A DNA stretch of 64,000 bases from Streptomyces klenkii (lineage in GTDB: Bacteria; Actinomycetota; Actinomycetes; Streptomycetales; Streptomycetaceae): NCBI RefSeq assembly GCF_003626645.1, contig NZ_RBAM01000007.1, positions 372,001 to 436,000 of the forward strand. The letters run 5' to 3'. Shown here piece after piece: positions 32,678-39,702 of this stretch (the first letter of the stretch is position 1; every line of letters starts with the position of its first letter). The position numbers and the translations under genes were made by a program. The notes beneath the pieces were generated by a model, which worked only from the letters and a program-made list of their open reading frames with translations, was not told the origin of the DNA and ran no database searches.

Positions 32678-34318
32678 TTAGGACGCCCGCAGGACCGACG
32701 CGACGATCGGGCCCGCCGAGTCGCCGCCGTGGCCGCCCCGGGGGACGACCGCCGCCGCGGCGACGTCGCCGCGGTACGCGGTGAACCAGCCGTTCGGCTC
32801 GGCCTGGCCGTCGACCTCCGCGGAGCCGGTCTTCGCGCCGATGTCCGGGCCGAGCCCGGACATCGCCCGGGCGCCCGTCCCCGCCGTCGCGGTGAGCCGC
32901 ATCATGCCCCGCAGCTGCTCGGCGACACCCCCCGGCAGGGCCCGCGGCGCACGCGCGAGCTGCCGGTCGCCGAGCGTCGGGTCGACGACGTAGGGCTGGT
33001 GGAAGGAGCCGGCCCGTACCGTCGCCGCCATCGAGGCGACGTTCAGCGCGGACATCTGCACCTTGCCCTGTCCGATCATCGCCGCCGCCTTGCCCGCCCC
33101 GGACTCGGCCGGCACGCTGCCGTCGAACGTGGCGACGCCCGTCTTCCACTCCAGCCCGAGCCCGAAGACGTCCCGCGCCTCCGCCGCGAGCGCCCCGTCG
33201 CCGACCTCACCCGCCAGCGAGATGAAGGCGGTGTTGCAGGAGGCCGCGAAGTCCTGGGCGAAGGTCGCGCCGGGGTTCTCGCTCTCCTCCACGTTGTGGA
33301 AGCGCATCCCGTACGTGGCGTACTTCGGACACGGCAGCGGCTTGCCGGGGGACGCCTTTCCGGCTTCCAGCAGCATCGCCGACGTGATGATCTTCATCGT
33401 GGAGCCGGGCGCGGTCTGCCCCATCAGCGCGGTGTTGAACTCGGTCTTCTTGGAGTTGGCGACGGCGAGGATCTCGCCCGTACTGGCCTTGACGGCGACG
33501 ACGGACGCGTCGTCGCGGAGGTTCACGGCCGCCTCGGCCGCCCGCTGGACCCCGGCGTCGAACGTGGTCTTCAGCGTCGCGGGCTTGCCCTTGGAGACGA
33601 CGTACAGCGTCTTGGGGGCGATCCCCTGCCCGGCCGCGGCCTCCGCCCCGCCTTCCGGCACGGCCTGCACCTCCACCCCCGGCGCACCCCCCGCGTCCTC
33701 CGCGAACCGCTTGCGCAGCTGCGGCAGGACGGACGCGAGCGAGGGATAGTCCTTGGCGTCCAGCTTCGCGCCGTTCCGGTCGACGGCGTCGACCTGCGGG
33801 GCCGCGCCCGCGTCGGTCCTCAGGGTCTCGCCGCGCGCGAGCTTGGGGTGGACGACCGAGGGCTGCCAGTCGACGAGCGCCTGCCCGGTGGTGCGCCCGC
33901 GGACGACGTCGAGCGAGGAGTCGTACGTCCACGTCGAGCGCTGCTTGCCGTAGGAGATCTCGGCGCTCACCGAGAACGGCACCTTGGCGCCCTGCGGCGT
34001 GCCCGGCTTGAGGGCCACCTTCTCGACGTGGGCGGTCTCGCGGTAGCCGGTGAGGGCGGTGGTCGCCGCGCCGGAGTTGTCGGTCAGGGCGGCGGCCTTG
34101 GCCGTGTCGCCGGACTCCCACGCGGCGAGGAAGTCCTGCGCGGTCTTCTTGATCTCGGCCGCTGTCGGCGGCCCGGTTCTCAGCGGGGCGGGCTCGCCGT
34201 GGGCGCCTGTCGAGCCGTCACCCGCCACCGCGTCGACCAGGTTGTACGCGCCCAGGCCGGCCGCCCCCACGACCGCCGTCGCCACGACGCCGATCGCGAT
34301 CTTCGCTCCCTTGTGCAT
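32678..34318 (-). CDS. Penicillin-binding transpeptidase with MecA_N-type (NTF2-like) domain
   Basis: 546 residues, ATG 34318 preceded by GGAGGGGG. One N-terminal TM anchor (IAIGVVATAVVGAAGLGAY), then an NTF2-like MecA_N domain (TAAEIKKTAQDFLAAWESGD), a dimerisation region, and a transpeptidase domain with all motifs: SxxK in APGSTMKI (Ser about 306), SxN in AASCNTAF (Ser about 360), KTG in GAKTGSAEV (Lys about 496). This is a class B PBP architecture resembling PBP2a/PbpA. It cross-links peptidoglycan outside the membrane. It is transcribed in the same direction as the mannosyltransferase upstream but with its own 205-nt leader region. Confidence 0.92.
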   Translation of the reverse strand: MHKGAKIAIGVVATAVVGAAGLGAYNLVDAVAGDGSTGAHGEPAPLRTGPPTAAEIKKTAQDFLAAWESGDTAKAAALTDNSGAATTALTGYRETAHVEKVALKPGTPQGAKVPFSVSAEISYGKQRSTWTYDSSLDVVRGRTTGQALVDWQPSVVHPKLARGETLRTDAGAAPQVDAVDRNGAKLDAKDYPSLASVLPQLRKRFAEDAGGAPGVEVQAVPEGGAEAAAGQGIAPKTLYVVSKGKPATLKTTFDAGVQRAAEAAVNLRDDASVVAVKASTGEILAVANSKKTEFNTALMGQTAPGSTMKIITSAMLLEAGKASPGKPLPCPKYATYGMRFHNVEESENPGATFAQDFAASCNTAFISLAGEVGDGALAAEARDVFGLGLEWKTGVATFDGSVPAESGAGKAAAMIGQGKVQMSALNVASMAATVRAGSFHQPYVVDPTLGDRQLARAPRALPGGVAEQLRGMMRLTATAGTGARAMSGLGPDIGAKTGSAEVDGQAEPNGWFTAYRGDVAAAAVVPRGGHGGDSAGPIVASVLRAS

Positions 34319-34331
34319 GTGTTCCCCCTCC

Positions 34332-34348
34332 AGGCCCGTACCGGGCCT
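34332..34348 (-). promoter_or_regulatory. Leader hairpin before PBP ribosome site
   Basis: A perfect 7-3-7 inverted repeat, AGGCCCG-TAC-CGGGCCT, immediately upstream of the GGAGGGGG ribosome binding site of the PBP gene. It may influence translation or mark the mRNA 5' region. Confidence 0.45.
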
Positions 34349-34360
34349 CCCCGCCCGACC

Positions 34361-34383
34361 GGTTTAATCATCCGATTAAAACC
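34361..34383. promoter_or_regulatory. AT-rich inverted repeat in PBP promoter region
   Basis: GGTTTAATC-ATCC-GATTAAAACC (one unpaired A) is a near-perfect palindrome in an otherwise GC-rich interval, 43 bp before the PBP start. It is a candidate operator or promoter element; no regulator can be named. Confidence 0.5.
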
Positions 34384-34523
34384 TCTGTGCGGGCACTTTA
34401 CGGGAAGGCCGGGGCGGGGAAGGGGGCTATGGCCGGAACCTATCCTTCAGGGTTATTGAATTGTCGTCAGATCCACGCCGGATCTCTGTCACGTCACGTC
34501 AGATCACGTCACATCACGCGACG

Positions 34524-36284
34524 TCAGATCCACGAGTCGAACCACATCCGGTTCCGCCACGCGTCCACCGGGATCGCGTGGCCGGTGTAGATCGGCCAGA
34601 AGTAGATGAAGTTCCACGCGATCAGCAGCACCAGCGTGCCCGCACCGACCGCGCCCGCCACCCGCCGCCGCTCCGAGGACCCCGGCGGCCCCAGGATCGC
34701 GCCGATCATCATGGCCAGCGCCAGGCACAGGAACGGCAGGAACACCACCGCGTAGAAGACGAAGATGGTCCGCTCCTGCCACAGGAACCACGGCAGGTAG
34801 CCGGCCGCGACCCCGCACAGCACCGCGCCCGCCCGCCAGTCGCGCCGCAGCGCCCACCGGTAGAGCAGGTACGCCAGCGCGAAGCACGCCGCCCACCACA
34901 GCAGCGGGGTGCCCAGCGCGAGCACCTCGCGCGCGCACTTGTCCGCCGCGTCCACCGGGCAGCCGTCCTCGCCCGGCTTCGGCGACTCGTAGAAGTACGA
35001 GACCGGGCGCGCCTGGACGAGCCAGCTCCACGGGTTGGACTGGTACGTGTGGGGCGACGAGAGCGTGGTGTTGAACTGCCACACTTCCTGCTCGTACTTC
35101 CACAGGCTGCGCAGCGGGTTGAGGACGCCGGCGAGGAAGCCGTCCGTGCTGTAGCCGCCGTCGTTCTCGGCCCAGTGCCGGTTGTAGCCGCTGTGCTGCC
35201 AGCCGTTCGTCCTGTCGTACGTGCCGCTGCCCGCGAACCAGCCGGTCCACGACGCCAGATAGACCGCGATCGCCACCGGGACGGTCGACAGGAACGCCCA
35301 CGGCACGTCGCGGCGCAGCGCCGAGCGGTACGGGCGGCGCGCGCCCGCCGTCCGCCGGGACGCCGCGTCCCACAGGACGATCATCAGGCCGAACGCGGCC
35401 AGGAAGACGATGCCGTTCCACTTCGTGGCGCAGGCCAGGCCCAGGAAGACGCCCGCGGCGATCCGCCACGGGCGCGGGCCCAGCCGCAGGCCGTCACCGA
35501 CCCCGTCGTCGGGGCGGGCCGTGCCGTCCGGGCCGACCGGCAGCGCGGCGGCCAGCCGGGCCCGAGAGCGGTCCCGGTCGACCAGGACGCAGCCGAACGC
35601 CGCCAGCACGAAGAACATCAGCACCGAGTCGAGCAGCGACGTGCGGCTCATGACGAAGTGCAGGCCGTCCACGGCCATCAGCGCGCCCGCGAGGCAGCCG
35701 AGGAACGTGGAGCGGAAGAGGCGGCGGCCGATGCGGCACAGCATCAGGACGGACAGGGTGCCGAGCACCGCCACCATGAAGCGCCAGCCGACGGGGTTCA
35801 GCCCGAAGAGCCACTCGCCCAGGCCGATGACCCACTTGCCGACCGGCGGGTGCACGACGTAGCCGGGGGCGTCCGCGACGTCGGACCAGCCCCCGATGAC
35901 CTTGTCGTTGATGTCGTCCGGCCACTTCGCCTCGTAGCCGTACTTCCACAGGGCCCACGCGTCCTTCGCGTAGTAGGTCTCGTCGAATATGACGGCCTTG
36001 GGGCTGCCGAGGTGCCAGAAGCGGATGAGGCCGGCGAAGAGGGTGACGAGCAGCGGGCTCGTCCAGCCCGACCAGCGGGCGAGGCGGTGCGCGGCGTCCT
36101 GCCGCACGCCCAGCAGTGACCACACGCGCGTCCCCGGCTCCGGGAACGGGGGGACGAGCCGCTCCCGCACGTCCTGCTGCGGCCGGGCCGCGTAGCCGAA
36201 CCGGCGGAGTCTGAGCTGCCACGGTGGCGGTTGCTCGGCTGCCGTCCGGCCTTGCGAGGCGTGCGTCGCGGTGTCACTGGTCAC
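34524..36284 (-). CDS. pmt: Protein O-mannosyltransferase (PMT, GT39)
   Basis: 586 residues from GTG 36284 (VTSDTATHASQG). About eleven TM helices. The first extracytoplasmic loop has the catalytic Asp-Glu of GT39: AVIFDETYYAKDAW, then YEAKWPD and GYVVHPPVGKWVIGLGEWLF. PMT enzymes transfer mannose from polyprenyl-phosphate mannose to Ser/Thr of secreted proteins; in Streptomyces Pmt glycosylates lipoproteins and cell-wall proteins and affects phage attachment and antibiotic resistance. It is divergent from rsmI, an arrangement I recall as common in Streptomyces, but here separated by 669 bp of repeats. Confidence 0.92.
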   Translation of the reverse strand: MTSDTATHASQGRTAAEQPPPWQLRLRRFGYAARPQQDVRERLVPPFPEPGTRVWSLLGVRQDAAHRLARWSGWTSPLLVTLFAGLIRFWHLGSPKAVIFDETYYAKDAWALWKYGYEAKWPDDINDKVIGGWSDVADAPGYVVHPPVGKWVIGLGEWLFGLNPVGWRFMVAVLGTLSVLMLCRIGRRLFRSTFLGCLAGALMAVDGLHFVMSRTSLLDSVLMFFVLAAFGCVLVDRDRSRARLAAALPVGPDGTARPDDGVGDGLRLGPRPWRIAAGVFLGLACATKWNGIVFLAAFGLMIVLWDAASRRTAGARRPYRSALRRDVPWAFLSTVPVAIAVYLASWTGWFAGSGTYDRTNGWQHSGYNRHWAENDGGYSTDGFLAGVLNPLRSLWKYEQEVWQFNTTLSSPHTYQSNPWSWLVQARPVSYFYESPKPGEDGCPVDAADKCAREVLALGTPLLWWAACFALAYLLYRWALRRDWRAGAVLCGVAAGYLPWFLWQERTIFVFYAVVFLPFLCLALAMMIGAILGPPGSSERRRVAGAVGAGTLVLLIAWNFIYFWPIYTGHAIPVDAWRNRMWFDSWI

Positions 36285-36290
36285 CGCGCC

Positions 36291-36296
36291 ATCGTA
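36291..36296 (-). promoter_or_regulatory. Candidate -10 box for leaderless pmt transcript
   Basis: On the minus strand TACGAT ends 6 nt before GTG 36284 and there is no ribosome binding site. The spacing fits a transcript that begins at the start codon. Confidence 0.5.
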
Positions 36297-36365
36297 GGGA
36301 ACCAGCCTGTGGACCGGCGGATCACCGCCCGGGCATGTTCGCCCGCATCGCCTCCGCCACGACGC

Positions 36366-36870
36366 GGAGCCTGTCGCCCGGCGCCGGGCGAGGACGTCCC
36401 GCCGCGATGGCGATCGGCCCCCGCCGGGATATCCGGCGGTGCCGGACCGGCCGCTCGCGCGGGGGGCGGTTCCGGCACCGCCGGAAGCCGCCGTGGGTGG
36501 TTGCGCGCCGCCGCGGTGGATTGTCTTGCCTGCGGCAAGGGGCGGGCCCCTCGTCCGGCGTCCAGGGCAAACGCCTCCCGCCGCGGCGGGGCTTTCTTGC
36601 CTGCGGCAAGGAGGCGAGCCCGCTGCCCGGTGCCGGGCAGACACCTCCCGCCGCGATGGCGATCAGCCCCCGCCGGGGCGTCCGGCGGTGCCGGACCGGG
36701 CTCCGCTTGCCTGCGGCAAGGCGGCGGGCCCGCTGCCCGGGCAAGAACCTCCCCGCTGTGGCGGATCTTCCTTGCCCGCGGCAAGAAGGCTAAGGCCGGC
36801 TTTACCTGTCGGCCGGGTGGCCGGACACGCACTCTTGCCACGGGCAAGGAACCCCGCCCCGCCGGGGGCA
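36366..36870. repeat. Composite array of modular repeats between pmt and rsmI
   Basis: Two 75-bp copies (36376-36450 and 36625-36699) match at about 65 of 75 positions and contain GCCGCGATGGCGATC and CCGGCGGTGCCGGACCGG. Between and after them are shorter units of a CCGCCGCGGCGG-type core followed by the palindrome CTTGCC-NNN-GGCAAG. The palindrome occurs five times: 36525-36539, 36596-36610, 36706-36720 (middle TGC in all three), 36771-36785 (middle CGC) and 36834-36848 (middle ACG). The array fills most of the 669-bp gap, which holds no plausible gene. The rsmI promoter must lie in its right part or after it. Confidence 0.8.
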
Positions 36871-36953
36871 CCGCCCCCGCCGCGACGGGGGCGCAACCCC
36901 CGTCGTCGCGCGACCCGCGCCGGAGGCGCCCCCGCGCCTGGGAGGATGGGGGC

Positions 36954-37811
36954 GTGACTGGAACGCTCGTACTTGCTGGTACTCCCATCGGGGACGTCGC
37001 CGACGCCCCACCCCGCCTCGCCGCCGAGCTCGCCGCCGCCGAGGTGATCGCCGCGGAGGACACGCGCCGGCTGCGCAGGCTGACCCAGGCGCTGGGCGTG
37101 CACACGACCGGCCGCGTCGTGTCGTACTTCGAGGGCAACGAGTCGGCCCGCACCCCCGAGCTGGTGGAGGCCCTGGCCGGCGGCGCCCGCGTGCTGCTGG
37201 TCACCGACGCCGGCATGCCCTCCGTCTCCGACCCGGGCTACCGCCTCGTCGCGGCCGCCGTCGAGCAGGACATCAAGGTGACGGCCGTGCCGGGCCCGTC
37301 CGCCGTGCTGACGGCGCTGGCCGTGAGCGGCCTGCCCGTGGACCGCTTCTGCTTCGAGGGCTTCCTGCCCCGCAAGGCCGGCGAGCGCCTCGCCCGCCTG
37401 CGCGACGTGGCCGCCGAGCGCCGCACGCTCGTCTACTTCGAGGCCCCGCACCGCCTGGACGACACCCTCGCGGCCATGGCGGAGGCCTTCGGCGCGGACC
37501 GCCGCGCCGCGGTCTGCCGCGAGCTGACGAAGACCTACGAGGAGGTCAAGCGAGGCCCGCTGAAGGACCTCGCGGCCTGGGCGGCCGAAGGCGTGCGCGG
37601 CGAGATCACGATCGTCGTGGAGGGCGCGCCCGAGCCCGGCCCCCAGGAGCTGGACGCCGAGGAGCTCGTGCGCCGTGTGCGGGCGCGCGAGGAGGCCGGT
37701 GAGCGCCGGAAGGAGGCCATCGCGGCCGTAGCTGCGGATGCAGGCCTACCCAAGCGCGAGGTCTTTGATGCGGTCGTCGCAGCAAAAAATGCGCCACACC
37801 AGGGCCCATAA
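36954..37811 (+). CDS. rsmI: 16S rRNA (cytidine-1402-2'-O)-methyltransferase RsmI
   Basis: 285 residues from GTG 36954 with GGGAGGATGG upstream; upstream in-frame sequence is repeat DNA. Tetrapyrrole-methylase fold: GTLVLAGTPIGDVADAPPRL, then AAEVIAAEDTRRLRRLT, LLVTDAGMPSVSDPGYRLV, and VPGPSAVLTALAVSGLPVD. C-terminal EEAGERRKEAIAAVAADAGL and KREVFDAVVAAK form the RsmI helical domain. The enzyme methylates the ribose of C1402 in the decoding centre, together with RsmH. The stop at 37811 is followed by an AT-rich stretch. Confidence 0.95.
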   Translation: MTGTLVLAGTPIGDVADAPPRLAAELAAAEVIAAEDTRRLRRLTQALGVHTTGRVVSYFEGNESARTPELVEALAGGARVLLVTDAGMPSVSDPGYRLVAAAVEQDIKVTAVPGPSAVLTALAVSGLPVDRFCFEGFLPRKAGERLARLRDVAAERRTLVYFEAPHRLDDTLAAMAEAFGADRRAAVCRELTKTYEEVKRGPLKDLAAWAAEGVRGEITIVVEGAPEPGPQELDAEELVRRVRAREEAGERRKEAIAAVAADAGLPKREVFDAVVAAKNAPHQGP

Positions 37812-37967
37812 GACAGTAAAGGGATAATCTGAAAAGCAAAGCTTAGGCCTGGCAACCTGGGACTTTGGGCAGTACACCGCCAAGTTTGCCCCAATTCGGG
37901 GGATAGGCTGCTGCGCCGTCGCCGGGATGGGCGTTCCCTGGTTGTGGGACGTCCGGTCCCGGAGAGA

Positions 37968-37984
37968 CTTGTCCTCAGGACAAG
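37968..37984 (+). promoter_or_regulatory. Palindrome abutting the ribosome site of the zinc-ribbon gene
   Basis: A perfect 8-1-8 inverted repeat, CTTGTCCT-C-AGGACAAG, whose last bases overlap the start of the AGAGGAG ribosome binding site. It may be an operator, or an RNA hairpin whose formation changes access to the ribosome site. Confidence 0.5.
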
Positions 37985-37994
37985 AGGAGCTGCC

Positions 37995-38537
37995 ATGAGC
38001 GAGATCGCAGGAACCTCGAACGGTGTCCACTCGATAGCCGGCACGCAGCCGGTCCCCGAGCGCAGCACATTCGCCGCCGCCGCACCTCCGACCGTGCTGG
38101 AGACGGAGACGGTGCACGAGTCGTACTCGTTCGCCTGCATGCGGTGCGGCCACGGCTGGGAGCAGTCGTACGAGATCAAGCACCACACGGACGCCGAGGG
38201 TCGGCCCTTCGTCATCTACTACGCGGACGGCGAGCGCGTCCCGTCCCCGCTGACCCGCCCCACCTGCGTGAACTGCGGCGAGCACGTCGTGCGCATCATG
38301 CGGTCCGGCCGCGTCTCCCTGATCGCGGACGTCCTGCACCGCCCCGCCCACGAGGTCCCCGCCACCCAGCAGGCCCCCGCGGGGCCGCTCCACGCCGGCG
38401 GCCCGGAGCCGTGGCACCGGGCGCGCCGGGAGCGCGCGGAGAAGGCGGAGGGCTCCGGCGAGCCCGGCCAGGCGCACCACTGGCACCTCTCCGATCTCCT
38501 CCACCCCTTCCGGGCCCACCGCGAGCACCAGCGCTGA
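37995..38537 (+). CDS. Zinc-ribbon hypothetical protein
   Basis: 180 residues, ATG 37995 with AGAGGAG upstream. Two CxxC pairs form a likely zinc ribbon: FACMRCGHGWEQSYEI (about residues 48-51) and RPTCVNCGEHVVRIM (about 90-93). The flanks are low-complexity: an N-terminal Thr/Ala/Pro segment and a C-terminal Ala/His/Arg-rich tail ending HPFRAHREHQR. No family function is known to me. It stands between rsmI and tatD, a position that appears conserved in Streptomyces. It is possibly a nucleic-acid or protein-binding adaptor. Confidence 0.75.
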   Translation: MSEIAGTSNGVHSIAGTQPVPERSTFAAAAPPTVLETETVHESYSFACMRCGHGWEQSYEIKHHTDAEGRPFVIYYADGERVPSPLTRPTCVNCGEHVVRIMRSGRVSLIADVLHRPAHEVPATQQAPAGPLHAGGPEPWHRARRERAEKAEGSGEPGQAHHWHLSDLLHPFRAHREHQR

Positions 38538-38567
38538 TGGCCGCGGCCGCTGCCTAGAATCGCTCGC

Positions 38568-39530
38568 ATGGCGGCAACAGCATCGAACAGCAGTAGTAAC
38601 GGCAGGACCGGCAGCGGCAAGGCCGACAAGGACGCCCCACCGCCGCTCCCGGCCCCGCTCAACGTGCCTGTTGCCGACGCGCACACCCATCTGGACATGC
38701 AGGGCGGAACCCCTGTCGCCGAAGCGCTCGCCAAGGCCGCGTCCGTCGGCGTGACGACGGTCGTCCAGGTGGGGTGCGACGTGGCCGGTTCCCGCTGGGC
38801 CGCGGAGACGGCTGCCGCCTGGGAGAACGTGTGGGCCACAGTGGCCCTGCACCCGAATGAAGCCCCGCGCATCGTGCATGGGGTGAAGGATGATTCTTCT
38901 TCCGGGGGGCAAGCCCCCCAGGCCCCCCAGCGGCGGAGCCGCCTGGAAACCCGCCCTGCCGGGGGTGACGCTGCACTCGAGGACGCGCTCGCCGAGATCG
39001 ACGCCCTCGCGGCCCTGCCGCATGTCCGCGGCGTGGGGGAGACGGGCCTCGACTATTTCCGAACCGGCCCGGAGGGCATCCGCGCGCAGGAGTACTCCTT
39101 CCGCCGCCACATCGACATCGCCAAGCGGCACGGCAAGGCCCTGGTCATCCACGACCGCGAGGCCCACGCCGACGTCCTGCGCGTCCTGGAGGAGGAGGGC
39201 GCGCCCGACGCCGTCGTCTTCCACTGCTACTCCGGCGACGCCGAAATGGCGAAGGTCTGCGCTGACAACGGCTACTACATGTCGTTCGCCGGCAACGTCA
39301 CCTTCAAGAACGCCCAGCCCCTCCGCGACGCCCTCGCCGTCGCGCCCCTCGACCTGATCCTCGTCGAGACCGACGCGCCCTTCCTGACCCCCGCCCCCTA
39401 TCGCGGACGGCCCAACGCGCCGTACCTCATTCCGGTCACGTTGCGCGCCATGGCGGGCTACAAGGAGATCGGCGAGGACGAGCTCGCCACGGCCGTCGCG
39501 GCGAACACGGCGCGGGCCTTCGGCTACTGA
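38568..39530 (+). CDS. tatD: TatD-family metal-dependent DNase with an unusual insert
   Basis: 320 residues. TIM-barrel metal-dependent hydrolase motifs: VADAHTHLDMQGG (metal His-x-His), GVTTVVQVGCD, VALHPNEAPRI, GVGETGLDYF (metal Glu), LVIHDREAHADVL, VVFHCYSGDAEMA, and LVETDAPFLTP (metal Asp). TatD proteins are 3'-5' exonucleases and repair DNA or trim DNA and RNA. The N-terminal 33 residues are a Ser/Asn/Pro-rich extension. After VALHPNEAPRIVHG there is a low-complexity stretch (about residues 105-133) encoded by GC-palindromic DNA in a loop that varies in the family. It is probably transcribed with the gene upstream (30-nt gap). Confidence 0.92.
   Translation: MAATASNSSSNGRTGSGKADKDAPPPLPAPLNVPVADAHTHLDMQGGTPVAEALAKAASVGVTTVVQVGCDVAGSRWAAETAAAWENVWATVALHPNEAPRIVHGVKDDSSSGGQAPQAPQRRSRLETRPAGGDAALEDALAEIDALAALPHVRGVGETGLDYFRTGPEGIRAQEYSFRRHIDIAKRHGKALVIHDREAHADVLRVLEEEGAPDAVVFHCYSGDAEMAKVCADNGYYMSFAGNVTFKNAQPLRDALAVAPLDLILVETDAPFLTPAPYRGRPNAPYLIPVTLRAMAGYKEIGEDELATAVAANTARAFGY
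38895..38955 (+). repeat. Palindrome-rich insertion inside tatD
   Basis: Contains GGGGGGC-AA-GCCCCCC (38904-38919) and GGCGG-AG-CCGCC (38932-38943), a pattern typical of intergenic palindromes rather than coding sequence. It is in frame and encodes the Gln/Pro/Arg-rich loop between VALHPNEAPRIVHG and GGDAALEDALAEID. Confidence 0.5.
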
Positions 39531-39702
39531 AATCCGGCCGCCCCGGCGGCTGCCGGGGCGGCTCCCGAGGTGGTCCGCGGGGGCCGCCGCGCGCCCCCTC
39601 CGCACCCCCGCGCCCCGCGACACCGTGTGATGATCCGACTTTGGAGAGTGACTCCCCCTCCGCTACAGTCCCGGGCCGAAGCCCGTCCCAGGGGAGCGTC
39701 AC

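Noticed and set aside
36525..36848. CRISPR-like array formed by the five CTTGCC palindromes
   Set aside because: Spacing is irregular (about 63-110 bp), the repeat is only 15 bp, the intervening sequence is itself repetitive, and no cas gene is present.
39531..39702. ydaO-type (c-di-AMP) riboswitch before rpfB
   Set aside because: Such elements occur before some Streptomyces rpf genes, but this 172-bp leader lacks recognisable conserved segments.
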